NCBI GenBank assembly: GCA_963786195.1
Contig: CAWAYH010000012.1
Location: 124,001 to 188,000, forward strand
Length of the DNA: 64,000 bases
Direction of reading: 5' to 3'
DNA from: CAWAYH01 sp963786195
GTDB lineage: Bacteria; Acidobacteriota; Vicinamibacteria; Vicinamibacterales; 2-12-FULL-66-21
The notes beneath the pieces were generated by a model. The model did not search any database. It saw nothing but the letters and a program-made list of their open reading frames with translations, and had not been told where the DNA came from. Every line of letters begins with the position of its first letter. Position 1 is the first letter of the stretch. Positions 36,344 to 45,654 of this stretch are shown piece after piece. A program made the translations under genes and the position numbers.

Positions 36344-37747
36344 TGAGAAACAACAGACTCTTCCATGCGCTCATTTTCGTGACCTTCGCGCTGGGCGTCG
36401 CCACCCAGGCCCTGCAGCCACAGCCCCCTCAGACGCAGCAACCACCGGCAACCCAGCAACCCGACACCGTGAAGACAGTGATCACCAGTGCCGGAGGTCC
36501 TCCCAAGCTGGCGGTGCCCGAGTTCATTCCCCTATCGAAGGAGCCCGACGTCCTGAGCGCGGCGAAGGCGATCGCCGACGTGCTCTGGGAGGACTTCGCC
36601 TTCGAGAAAGAGTTCTATCTCATCCCGCGCGATACCCTGCGCAGCGTGCCGCGGCCGGCATCGCCGGACGAGTGGGCCATCGAACGCTGGAAGGAGGTCG
36701 GGGCCGACGGCGTCGTCATCGGCTCGGTCCGCAAGACGGCGGACGGCATTGTCGTCGAAGCCCGCCTGATGAATGTCGCCAACGGCGTCATGTCGCTCGG
36801 CAAACAGTACACCGGGTCGTTGCGATCCCTCAGCGACGGCGGCCGGATCTTCGCGCACTCGATCGCCGACGAGATCCACAAGCAGCAGCGGAACCTGCGC
36901 GGGGTCGCCCGGACCAAGCTGGCGTTCTCGTCCGATCGCGATGGCGCGCGGATGAAGGGGCCGACCGCCGAACGCGACATTTCGAATATTTACAGGGCCG
37001 ACTACGACGGCGCCAACCAGTCGCGGATGACGGTGACGCGATCGCTCGACATCGCGCCGGTGTGGGCGCCCGACGGCAACATGATTGCCTACACGCTCGT
37101 ACCGCAGCGGGTACCCTGACATCATCATCCAGATGGTCAACGGGCTGGGTGAGCCCAGCCGCCCGGCGAAGGGGACTTCCGAGGCGCACAACTTCCTGGC
37201 CGTCTGGTCTCCGGATGGGTCGAAGCTGGCCTTCTCGTCGAATCGCGACGGCGGCGGCAACTCGGAGATCTACATCGTCAACCGCGACGGCACCGGTCTG
37301 CGGCGCATCACGACCCATCCGATGGCCGACACGACGCCGACCTGGTCACCGACCGGGACGCAGCTGGCGTTCACGTCGGATCGCTCGGGGAGTCCGCAGG
37401 TCTACACCGTCAACGTCGACGGAACCGACCTGAAGCGAATCAGCGAGGAGTCGTACTGCGATCGCGCCACCTGGTCGCCGGCGCCGTTCAACGAGATTGC
37501 GTATACGTCGCGGACGGGCGGCGGCTACGAGATTCGCGTCTTCGACTTCGCGACCCGCTCGTCGCGGCCGATTACGGACGGGATCGGCAGCAACGAACAG
37601 CCCGCGTTCGCGCCCAACGGCAGGCACCTGGCGTTCACGTCGGATCGCACGGGTCAGGCGCAGGTCTACACGATCGCGCGCGACGGCACGGGCCTTCGAC
37701 AGGTCACGAGGCTGGGAAGCAATCGATATCCGAACTGGTCGCAGTAG
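36343..37747 (+). CDS. tolB: Periplasmic TolB beta-propeller protein (one frameshift)
   Basis: A TolB protein of about 468 residues. A signal peptide (LIFVTFALGVATQA) is followed by the N-terminal alpha/beta domain (LAVPEFIPLSKEPDVLSAAK) and a C-terminal propeller of TolB/WD40-like blades with repeated LAFSSDRDG, LAFTSDRSGSPQVYTVNVDG and LAFTSDRTGQAQVYTIARDG. A frame change at about 37108 joins IAYT to SYRSGYPDIII. It binds Pal and the TolA-like partner during outer-membrane constriction. A 14-bp tandem repeat follows its stop. Confidence 0.9.
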
Positions 37748-37760
37748 GCGCGTCACGAAA

Positions 37761-37802
37761 GAATACAGGACACGGAATACAGGACACGGAATACACAACA
37801 CG
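37761..37802. repeat. Three tandem 14-bp units GAATACAGGACACG
   Basis: Two identical units (37761, 37775) and one variant (GAATACACAACACG at 37789) fill the spacer between tolB and pal. This is another example of the phrase-like spacer repeats. Confidence 0.85.
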
Positions 37803-37838
37803 GAACATCGTTCCACGACTGAGGACAGAGACAACAGC

Positions 37839-38426
37839 ATGCACACTCGACGAATTCCTGCGGCGCTGGCCGCGATCCTGCTGGCAACGACCATCGGTGC
37901 GTGCGCGAAGTCCAAGCCGCCCGTCGCGCGGCCGACTACGCCACAGACCACCTCAGCCGCCGACAACACGTCCACGCGGCCGCCCGTCCCGCCCGAGCCG
38001 GTGCCGGAACCGACCGGCGGTGTGCCACCCGAGCCCCGTGTCGAAGATCCGCTCAAGGTCAGCGACATCGACAAGATCAACCAGAACTCGCCGTTTCAGC
38101 CGGTGTTCTTCGCGCTACGACAGCTCCGAGATCGACACGGTCGGCCAGCAGATCCTGAACGGCAACGCGGCCATCCTGAAGAAGTATCCTGAATGGGTCA
38201 TTACGATCGAGGGTCACGCCGACGAGCGCGGGACCGCGGAATACAACCTCGCGCTGGGCGAACCGCCGGGCGGCGGCGGCGCGCGGCTACCTCATCTCGC
38301 TCGGCGTACCCGGCGGATCGGCTGCGGACGGTCAGCTACGGCAAGGAGTTCCCGTTCGATCCCACGCATACGGAGTCCGCGTGGTCGAAGAACCGCCGGG
38401 CGCATTTCGTGCTTACCAGCAAATAG
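37839..38426 (+). CDS. pal: Peptidoglycan-associated lipoprotein Pal (frameshifted)
   Basis: An outer-membrane lipoprotein of the Tol-Pal system. The signal peptide ends in ATTIGACAKS (lipobox IGAC), a Pro-rich linker follows, and the OmpA-type peptidoglycan-binding domain is ILKKYPEWVITIEGHADERG (TAEYNLALGE). After frame changes near 38115 and 38265 the domain continues with PADRLRTVSYGKEFPFDP and WSKNRRAHFVLTSK. The conserved Asp and Arg of OmpA folds (HADERG, NRRAHF) are present. Its position between tolB and cpoB is the normal one. Confidence 0.9.
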
Positions 38427-38473
38427 GTTCACAGGGTTCACGCTGCCTTGTCCGGCTCAATAGAGGTTCAGTC

Positions 38474-39367
38474 ATGACACGTCACCGCGAGATGCTTGCG
38501 CTCGTTACAGCCGCCGTTCTGCTGGTGCCGGGGATAGCCAGCGCCGACGCCAACAAGGAACACCAGCAGCTGATGGCAGAGATCCGCATGCTGCAGGAAC
38601 AGCAGCAGCAGCTCCAGCAGCTGATCGGCGGCCTCGCCGACACGCTGAAGGCGCTCAACGCGAGGCTCGACACCGACGCCGGCCGGACGCAGAAGGCGTT
38701 CGCCGATCAGAAGCTGGTCGTCGAGCGGCGTCGGCCGACACCGCCCGCGTCCTGCGCGAGAAGGCGGACGAGACCAACGTCCGGCTTTCGTCGATGACGC
38801 AGGAGCTGCAGTCGCTGCGGCAGACGGTGGCGTCGATGCCGCCGCCCGCCCCCGTCAGCGGCCGCGCCGGGCGATCCGCCGGGACCGGCGATCCCGGCAC
38901 CGGCCGCCAGGCGGGGCTGCCCCCGTCAACAGCGGTCAATCCGCTGCCAGCGAACGTGTCACCTACGCAGATGTGGGACCGCGTCGTACGCGATCTACGC
39001 GGCCGGTCAATACGACTTCGCGGTGGACGGTTTCCAGACGTTCATCAGGACGTTCCCGACGTCGCCGCAGGCCGACGACGCGCAGCTGTACATCGGCCAC
39101 TCGCTGTACAGCGCCGGCAAGTACCCGGAAGCGGTGGCCGCGCTGCAGAGCGTGATCTCGGATTATCCGCAGACCGACAGCGTACCGACGGCGTACTACA
39201 AGCTCGGGCTGACCTACGAAGCGCTCAAGCAGCCGGATGCGGCGAGGAAGGCGTTCGAGACCGTCGTCAAGAACTACGACAGGGCGTACGAGGCGACGCT
39301 CGCTCAGCAGGCGCTGGAGCGGCTGAAGGGCAAGAAAGACGACGAGGAGCCGCCGGCCGAAGACTGA
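38474..39367 (+). CDS. Cell-division coordinator CpoB/YbgF-like TPR protein (frameshifted)
   Basis: A periplasmic protein with a signal peptide (VTAAVLLVPGIASADAN), a Gln-rich trimerising coiled coil (HQQLMAEIRMLQEQQQQLQQ), a Pro/Gly linker and C-terminal TPR repeats (YDFAVDGFQTFIRTFPTSPQ, AKSYY-like blocks such as VPTAYYKLGLTYEALKQ). The frame changes near 38725 and 38990. It is the last Tol-Pal operon gene; in other bacteria CpoB couples peptidoglycan synthesis to outer-membrane constriction. Confidence 0.82.
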
Positions 39368-39401
39368 CGGCTCCTCGCGCAATCTGACGGCTGGAAAGCT
39401 C

Positions 39402-39852
39402 CTAAAACGGAATATCGTCGTCGGTCAGCTCGGTGACGGGCTCACCCATCGGCTCGTCGCTCGTCTGGCCGCCAGCTGCCGCGCCGCCGCGCGCGTCTGC
39501 TGACGTCCTGAGCCGGCGCCGCCCGCCGCTGAGCAGGACGACGCGGTCGCCGCGGACCTCCGTCGTGTAGTTGGTCTTGCCCTCCTTGTCGTCCCACTTG
39601 CGCGTCTGCAGCCGGCCCTCGACGTAGATCTGCTTGCCCTTTCACGAGGTACTCGGACAACGACTCGGCGGTCTTGCCCCACAGGACGATGCGGTGCCAT
39701 TCGGTTTTTTCCTGCCGCTGGCCGCCCTTGTCGTTCCACACTTCCGTCGTCGCCAGGTTGAGGGTCGCGACCGGCGCACCGCCCGGCGTGTACCGCAGCT
39801 CCGCGTCACGTCCGAGATTGCCGACGAGAATCACTTTGTTCACGCTGCCCAT
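39402..39852 (-). CDS. ssb: Single-stranded DNA-binding protein (frameshifted)
   Basis: An OB-fold protein beginning MGSVNKVILVGNLGRDAELR, followed by TEWHRIVLWGKTAESLSEYL. The C-terminal part is in another frame, with a change near 39643 and a second near 39500. The last residues encoded before TAG at 39404-39402 are PVTELTDDDIPF, the acidic SSB tail that recruits partner proteins. The joined length is about 150 residues, normal for SSB. It is convergent with cpoB. Confidence 0.88.
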
Positions 39853-40042
39853 GCCATCGGTCCTTTCAAGAGTCCAGCCATTCTGAACGTGGCGTTTTCA
39901 GGCGTCAATCGGCAATTCGGATGAAAGACACTGCAGATTCTGCACACGGCTCGCCTGCCACGTAGTACGCAGTCAGCTGCGCCGTCCCTCACCATTCGCC
40001 CTGCCGCTTTACCATCTGCCCTTTACCATTCGCCATCTCCCA
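39853..40042. other. 190-bp spacer between ssb and the cupin gene
   Basis: No gene is visible. It contains a loose repeat of CCATTCGCC/TTACCAT words at about 39990-40040. A promoter for ssb should be within 39853-39960, but no convincing hexamer pair was found. Confidence 0.4.
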
Positions 40043-40396
40043 TTACGTCGTCCGCCCGTACCGGTCTTCGAGCCGGACCACGTCGTGAAGCTCCGGCGTC
40101 GATACCTCGAAGATGTCGCAGTCGTTGATGGCCGTCATCCGGTGGACCGTCTTCGGCGTGATGTGCACCGCCTCGCCCACTTTCATCTCGCGCTTGACCA
40201 GCGTCTCACCTTCCTCGATCTCGAACAGCATCCGTCCGGACCAGAGGAAGATCGTCTCGTCCTTCTGGTTGTGATACTGCAGGCTCAAGGCGTGCCCGGC
40301 GTTGACGTGGATCAGTTTTCCGACGTACCGGTCGGTCTTCGCCCAGTGCAGCTCGTACCCCCACGGTTTCTCCACCCGCGTCACGTGGTCTGCCAC
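40043..40396 (-). CDS. Cupin-domain protein, mannose-6-phosphate isomerase-like
   Basis: A 117-residue single cupin. VEKPWGYELHWAKTDRYVGK and the metal-binding motifs (SLQYHNQKDETIFLWSGRM, then HITPKTVHRM) resemble the C-terminal domain of type II mannose-6-phosphate isomerases. Such free-standing domains bind sugar phosphates or act as isomerases; activity is not assured. The GTG start has AAGGAG 5 bases upstream. The start lies 10 bases from the end of the dispersed 187-bp repeat, so the repeat forms its upstream region. Confidence 0.75.
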   Translation of the reverse strand: MADHVTRVEKPWGYELHWAKTDRYVGKLIHVNAGHALSLQYHNQKDETIFLWSGRMLFEIEEGETLVKREMKVGEAVHITPKTVHRMTAINDCDIFEVSTPELHDVVRLEDRYGRTT

Positions 40397-40406
40397 GATT
40401 GCTCCT

Positions 40407-40593
40407 TCTTATCCGAAGGGCTTCGCCCCTCGGACTCCCCGTTCACGCTCTCGCCCTTCGACGTCGCTCAGGGCGACCCTGAGCCTGTCGAAGGGTCGCG
40501 CGCCGCTTTGCCGGCGCGCTCCGGTCGCGTGGCTCGCTCGCCATGCTCGCTCGCTCCGTGCAACGAGCGTCAGGTTTATGAGACAGATTCTAG
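40407..40593 (-). repeat. Dispersed 187-bp intergenic element, copy A
   Basis: It shares with copy B (52925-53109) a block starting CTTATCCGA (about 31 bp), a 45-bp identical block at 40510-40554, and a shared end reaching TTCTAG. On the minus strand a hairpin TCCGAGGG/CCCTTCGGA lies close to the downstream start codon. Between the blocks, copy A has a palindrome CCCTTCGAC...GTCGAAGGG that copy B holds only in part. It lies between ptsI (upstream) and the cupin gene (downstream). Confidence 0.8.
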
Positions 40594-40601
40594 TTCGGTC
40601 C

Positions 40602-42338
40602 TCAGCCTTCAGTCGTCGGCGCCATCAGCTCGATCAGCGTCTTCTCGACGTCGGCGGCGGTCCGCGCGCGAAGCGCCCGGGCGGCCGCCCGCTGTGCGTC
40701 CGACACGCGCAGGCCGCGGACGACGCGTTTGGCGAGCGGGATCGCGGTCGGCGCCATGCTGAATTCCCGCAGTCCCAGCCCGACGAGCAGCGTCAGCAGG
40801 ACGGGATCGGCAGCCATCTCGCCGCACACCGCCACCGGAATGTTACCGCGCGCGGCCGGCGCGCGCCACGAGACGGATCATCCGCAGGATCGCCGGGTGC
40901 AGCGGCTCGTACAGCCTCGACACGCGGTCGTCCGTCCGATCGACGGCCAGGCAGTACTGAATCAGGTCGTTGGTGCCGATGCTGAAGAAGTCCGCCTCGG
41001 TGGCCAGCAGGTCGGCCGTCAGCGCCGCCGACGGCACTTCGATCATGACGCCGATCGGGACGTCCGGCACCGCTCACCGCGCGCCCGCAGCGATTCGGCG
41101 GCCTGCGACGACCGCGCGGCGCGCGGCCCGCAGCTCTTCGAGACCCGACACGAACGGAAACATGATGCGAAGCGGACCCGTGCACCGCCGCACGCAGCAG
41201 CGCGCGCAGCTGCGCCTGGAAGATCTCCTCGATCGCGAGGCTGAGCCGCACGCCACGCAGGCCGAGCGGCGAGCGCGCCCCCTCGATCCCGGCATGCTCG
41301 AGGCGGAGCTGGCCCTCGCTGACGTCGAACGTTCGGACCGTGACGCGACGCGGGGCGGCGCTCTCGACGAGCCGCCGATACGCGCGGTACTGCGCCTCCT
41401 CGGTCAACGCCGCCTGGCCGCCGCCCGCGAGCAGGAACTCCGATCGAAACAGGCCGATGCCCTCCGCGCCCGCGCTCCGCGGCCCGCGCGGCGTCCTCGG
41501 GCGCCTCGATGTTGGCTTCGAGGCGAATCTCGTGCCGTCTTCCGTGACGGCGCGCAGATCGCGGTATTCGTCGAGCGAATGTTCGAAGGCCTGGCGCCGG
41601 CGCTGGCGCGTCTGAACCTGCGTCGAGCGCCTCGGCGTCCGGATCCACGAGCACTTCCCCGCTCGTGCCGTCCACGGCGACCACCGCGCCGGGCGAGACG
41701 ATCACGCTGGCGTTGTGCAGACCGGCGACCGCCGGCACGTGGATCGACCGCGCCAGGATCGCCGTGTGATACGTCCAGCTCCCCGCGTCGGTGACGAGCG
41801 CGGCCAGCCGCTGCCAGTCGAGCTGCGCGATGACCGACGGCGTCAGCTCGTCCGCCACGAGCACGAGCGGTCCCTCGAGATCGTTGAACAGGTCGACCGG
41901 GTCCCCGGCCGTGCGCAGGTTCATGCACAGCCGGCCGACGACGTCGGCGACGTCGCCCTTGCGCTCGCGCAGGTAGGGGTCCTGCGCCTGGTCGAAGAGC
42001 GCCGAGATCTCGTCGAGCGCGCGCTGAAGCGCGGATTCCGCGTTGAGCCGTTCGGTCCGGATCGTCGCCGCGGCCCGGTCGATCAGCATCGCGTCGTCGA
42101 GCATCAGCAGCTGCGCGTCGAAGAGGTAGGCGTGCTCCGCGCCCGCCGTCGCGCGATGCGTTCCTTGATCTGCTGGATCTGCTCGCGCGATCGCTCGCGC
42201 GCGTCGTCGAGCCGCTCGAGCTCGCGCGCGACGAGCCACGCCGGGCACGCGGAAGCGCAGATCGCGCGTGCCGCGCTTCAGGACGAGCGCCTTGCCGACG
42301 CCGATGCCGGGCGAGACGCCGAGTCCGGTCAGACGCAT
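40602..42338 (-). CDS. ptsI: PTS enzyme I, phosphoenolpyruvate-protein phosphotransferase (many frameshifts)
   Basis: Enzyme I autophosphorylates from PEP and passes the phosphate to HPr. It begins MRLTGLGVSPGIGVGKALVL. The phosphohistidine segment is GSWTYHTAILARSIHVPAVAG. PEP-binding domain pieces occur in other frames: FRSEFLLAGGGQ-type sequence near 41420, VPIGVMIEVPSAALTADLLA, DFFSIGTNDLIQYCLAVDR, and SVCGEMAADP-type sequence near 40815 to the end. At least six frame changes occur. It overlaps the HPr gene by 10 bp. No EIIB or EIIC gene is nearby, so it feeds a regulatory rather than a transport chain. Confidence 0.85.
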
Positions 42339-42609
42339 GGCTGAGCCTCGTCGAACCCGCGCTCGACCAGCGCGCAGAGCGCGTCGAGCGCCTCGTGCTC
42401 GTCCGGCCCGTCGGCCGTGATCGTGATGACGCTGCCCTGCGCGGCGGCCAGCAGCAGCAGGCCCATGATGCTCTTCCCGTCCATTTCGCGGCCTCCGCGG
42501 GCGACGCGAATCTGCGCGCTGAAGCGCGCTCGCCGTGTGGACGAACCGCGCCGCGGCGCGCGCGTGCAGGCCGAGCGGGTTCGACGATCGTCAGCGTGCA
42601 GGACGTCAC
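42329..42609 (-). CDS. HPr-like phosphocarrier protein (one or two frameshifts)
   Basis: A protein of about 90 residues. It starts MTSCTLTIVEP; removing one C from a CCC run restores LGLHARAA, containing the phospho-acceptor histidine. The regulatory serine region reads MDGKSIMGLLLLAAAQG (Ser-46 type), the substrate of HPr kinase, whose gene is in the same cluster. It ends FDEAQPCV. It overlaps EIIA upstream and EI downstream. Confidence 0.85.
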
Positions 42610-43038
42610 GCTTTCTCTCCGCGCAGCAGGTCCGACGCGACCCAGATGGCGTTGCGCCCGTGCTCGCGCATCTCGCGCGCGAGCGTCAGCAGGTCCGCCC
42701 GGCTTCGAGCGGCCGCGCCAGCTTGATCAGCATCGGCAGGTTGACGCCGGTGATCACTTCGACCTGCGGGCTCACGAACGTCACCGCGAGGTTCGCCGGC
42801 GTGCCGCCGAACATGTCGGTCAGGACGAGCACGTCCGCCGGATCCCCGTCCGTCCCGCCCGCCGACGCCTGCACGCGCTCGATCGCGCGGCCGATCTCTT
42901 CCTGCGCATGGTCGACGTCGTCGTGCCACCCGATCGACACCGCGGCGAAGTGCGGCAGATCGCCGACGATCATCTCGGCCGAGTTCACCAGCTCGGTCGC
43001 CAGCTGACCGTGCGTGACGACGACGACGCCAATTTCAT
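42606..43038 (-). CDS. PTS EIIA component, mannose type (frameshifted)
   Basis: A free EIIA-Man-type domain of about 143 residues. IGVVVVTHGQLATELVNSAE carries the phospho-histidine (THG), and LVLTDMFGGTPANLAV is the second signature. After a frame change near 42705 it ends VASDLLRGEKA. The start is unclear: an ATG at 43038 is one base out of frame, possibly by an indel in the GTC run. It probably receives phosphate from HPr and acts as a regulator, since no permease is encoded here. Confidence 0.8.
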
Positions 43039-43040
43039 CC

Positions 43041-43068
43041 GTGTTTGTCCGTGTTGTCTGTGTTGTCC
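43041..43068. repeat. Short-period repeat in the rapZ-EIIA spacer
   Basis: Three imperfect units GTGTTTGTCC, GTGTTGTCT, GTGTTGTCC lie directly upstream of the EIIA coding region. In the gene direction they read as ACACGGA/ACACAGA words, a spacer type seen in many environmental genomes. Confidence 0.6.
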
Positions 43069-43092
43069 GCGGTTGGTTTCGTCTCCGCGGCG

Positions 43093-44031
43093 TCAGTCGA
43101 TCGCGATGTCCCGGTGGGACACGCGGACTCGGACCCCTCGCAGCCCGGCGAGCCCCTTCTTCAGCGCTTCGGCGATCGCCACCGATCGATGCCGTCCGCC
43201 GGTGCACCCGATGCCGATCGTCAGGTACGTCTTTCCTTCCGCCACGTACTGCGGGATCAGGAACCTCAGCAGGTTCAGCGTGTGCTCCAGGAAGTCGTGC
43301 GTCGCTTCCGATCGTCCAGATACCGCCGCACCTCGCGGTCCCGGCCGGTATGCGGCCGCAGCGCCGGCACGAAGTGCGGGTTCGGCAGGAACCGCACGTC
43401 GAACAGCAGGTCGGAGTCGACCGGGATGCCGTGCTTGAACCCGAAGCTGAGGATCGTCACCACGAGCTGCGTGCCCGGCGACGCGGCCGCTCGCGACGCC
43501 CGTGAACACGTGCCGCAGCTCGTGCACGTCATCCCCGACGTGTCGACGATGTGATCGGCCAGGCGCCGGATCGCGCGCATCGCCTGCCGCTCTTCGCGGA
43601 TGCCTTCGATCGCCGATCGATCCGGCGCCAGCGGATGCGGCCGGCGCGTCTCGCTGAACCGGCGGACGAGCGCGCCTCGTCGCTTCGAGGAAGATCAGCA
43701 CCGGGTTCAGGTTCGCGCATCGCCTTGAGCCGGCGGTAGATCGCCGGAAAGTCCCGTCAGCAGCCGGCCCTCGCGCACGTCGACGACGACCGCCGCGCGC
43801 GCGATCTCGCTGCCGGCGCGCAGCGTCAGCTCGCGCCAGCATCGGCAGCAGCGAGACCGGCAGGTTGTCGACGCAGAAGTAGCCGAGATCCTCGAGCGCG
43901 CGGATCGCCTGCGACTTGCCCGAGCCCGACAAGCCCGGTGAGCACGACGAACCGCGACGCGACCGCCGTCCGCGCCGCGCGCCGCGCCGCGTGCCGCTTC
44001 TTCGGCGCTCGTCCGTCTGTCTCCTCTGCAT
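43093..44031 (-). CDS. rapZ: RapZ/YvcJ-family nucleotide-binding protein (frameshifted)
   Basis: A P-loop protein of about 300 residues. The Walker A is GLSGSGKSQAIRALEDLGYF, followed by CVDNLPVSLLP; the C-terminal RapZ signature is YLTIGIGCTGGRHRSVAIAE. Middle pieces (TQLVVTILSFGFKHGIPVDS, DVRFLPNPHFVP) lie in another frame; several indels are present. In E. coli RapZ directs RNase E to small RNAs sensing glucosamine-6-phosphate; in Bacillus YvcJ binds UDP-GlcNAc. That fits the amino-sugar theme of this window. The gene lies between hprK and EIIA. Confidence 0.85.
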   Translation of the reverse strand: MQRRQTDERRRSGTRRGARRGRRSRRGSSCSPGLSGSGKSQAIRALEDLGYFCVDNLPVSLLPMLARADAARRQRDRARGGRRRRARGPAADGTFRRSTAGSRRCANLNPVLIFLEATRRARPPVQRDAPAASAGAGSIGDRRHPRRAAGDARDPAPGRSHRRHVGDDVHELRHVFTGVASGRVAGHAARGDDPQLRVQARHPGRLRPAVRRAVPAEPALRAGAAAAYRPGPRGAAVSGRSEATHDFLEHTLNLLRFLIPQYVAEGKTYLTIGIGCTGGRHRSVAIAEALKKGLAGLRGVRVRVSHRDIAID

Positions 44032-44041
44032 CCCTGACCCG

Positions 44042-45050
44042 TTACAGATCCTCTCCCTGATCGAGCTCCGGCTCGCCGGTCGACCGCCGCCGGCTCGAGC
44101 TGCTCGTTCGAGGCGCTCGACGAGCCGCCGCGCCGCGTGGTGGCCGCGCGTCGCGCAGCAGCTGGTTGCGCGCCGCGACCTCGACGAGGATGGCGACGTT
44201 CCGGCCCGGCGCGACCGGCATCCGGATCATCGGGATGCGGATGCCCAGCAGCTCGTAGAAGCTCGTCGTCGAGCGCCGAGCCGATCGTACTCGCGGCCCG
44301 GCTCCCAGCGCTCGAGCTGCACGACGAGCTCGACGCGCTTCGACGTCCGCGTCGAGGCGACGCCGAACAGGTCCTGGACGTTGATCAGGCCGAGGCCGCG
44401 GATCTCCATGTGATGCCGCGTCAGCTCCGGGCAGCGTGCCCAGCACGAACGACTGCGCCCGGCACCGCAGCTCGACGGCATCGTCGGCGACCAGCCGGTG
44501 GCCGCGCACGACGAGGTCGAGCGCGCACTCGCTCTTGCCGATGCCGCTCTCGCCGACGACGAGCACGCCGAGGCCGAGGATGTCCATCAGCACGCCGTGG
44601 ACGATCGCCGCGCGCCGCCAGGTAGGTGTCGAGCACGGCCGACAGCCGGGCCATCGCCTCCGGCGTCGCGGCGCGGGTCCGCAGCAGCGGCACCTGCGCG
44701 CGGTCGGCCTCGATCGAGCACTTCGGCGGGAGCGTCGAAGCCGTCGGTGACGAGCAGGCACGGAAGATCGTGGCTGAGGACGCGGCTGCAGGACCTCGGT
44801 CCGCTCGGGCGTCGGCGAGGCTCTCGAGGTAGCGGATCTCGCTCTCGCCGAACACGAGCACGCGGCCGTCGCGCAGGTACGCGTCGAAGCCCGAGAGCGC
44901 GAGCCCGGTCTTCTGGGTGTGCGGAATGGTGATGCGCCGATCGAGGCCCTCGGCGCCGGCCAGCAGCTCGAGGTCGAGGCTGCGCGACTCGGCCAGGTCG
45001 CGCAGGACCGTCGCGACCGTGACGCCGGCGGTCTGGTAAGGGTCGCTCAT
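44042..45050 (-). CDS. hprK: HPr kinase/phosphorylase (many frameshifts)
   Basis: A bifunctional enzyme that phosphorylates HPr on serine and reverses it. It starts MSDPYQTAGVTVATVLRDLA. The N-domain includes RRITIPHTQKTGLALSGFDA. The catalytic P-loop is VVGESGIGKSECALDLV, followed by RGHRLVADDAVEL and the HprK signature MEIRGLGLINVQDLFG, all in shifting frames. It ends in an acidic tail (GEPELDQGEDL). It occupies the slot where E. coli has ptsN, between hpf and rapZ. Confidence 0.88.
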
Positions 45051-45094
45051 CGAGCAGGGCGTCGCTACGGCCTGCAGATCGGCGCAGTCGCGGA

Positions 45095-45632
45095 TCAGTC
45101 CGGCTCGATCAGCCCGAGGTTGCCGTCCTTGCGCCGGTAGAGAATGCTGACGCGTCGGTGTCGGCGTTGCGGAAGACGACGAAGGTCTCCGGCCGGCGTC
45201 GACCCGCAGCGCCGCGTCCTCGACCGACATCGGCTTGACCGCGTACGCGCGTCGCGCGGACCGACGCGCCGGCGTCGGCGCCGCTCGGGCCGGTTCGGCC
45301 GCGGTCGCGGATGACGCGGGCGCCCGCGCCCCGCCGCTTGCGCTCGCGCCCACTTGCCCTTGAGCTTCTGCGCCTGCTGCTCGATCTTGCCGGCCGCCTG
45401 GCGCACCGAGAGCGGCCAGCCGTTGCCCTCGCCGCGCCCGCGCAGCATGTGATCGCCGCGCGCGTGCACGACGATCTCGGTCCGGTGGCGGTATTTCTCC
45501 TTCGTCAGGATGACCTGCGCGGAGATCGCGCTGTCGTTGAGGAGCCGCTCGAGTTCGGCGAGGCGCTTGGTCGATCAGCTGCCGGAGCGGCGGGGTGATG
45601 TCGACGTGCCGGCCGGTGATGTCGAGTCGCAT
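45095..45632 (-). CDS. hpf: Ribosome hibernation promoting factor, long form (frameshifted)
   Basis: It begins MRLDITGRHVDITPPLRQLI, the HPF/RaiA start. The middle region reads VHARGDHMLRGRGEGNGWPL in another frame, with a basic linker. The C-terminal dimerisation domain is YAVKPMSVEDAALRVDAG and SILYRRKDGNLGLIEPD. The two-domain layout is the long form that makes 100S ribosomes alone. At least three frame changes occur. It lies between rpoN and hprK. Confidence 0.85.
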
Positions 45633-45654
45633 GACTGTCCGCCAGCGGGCTACG

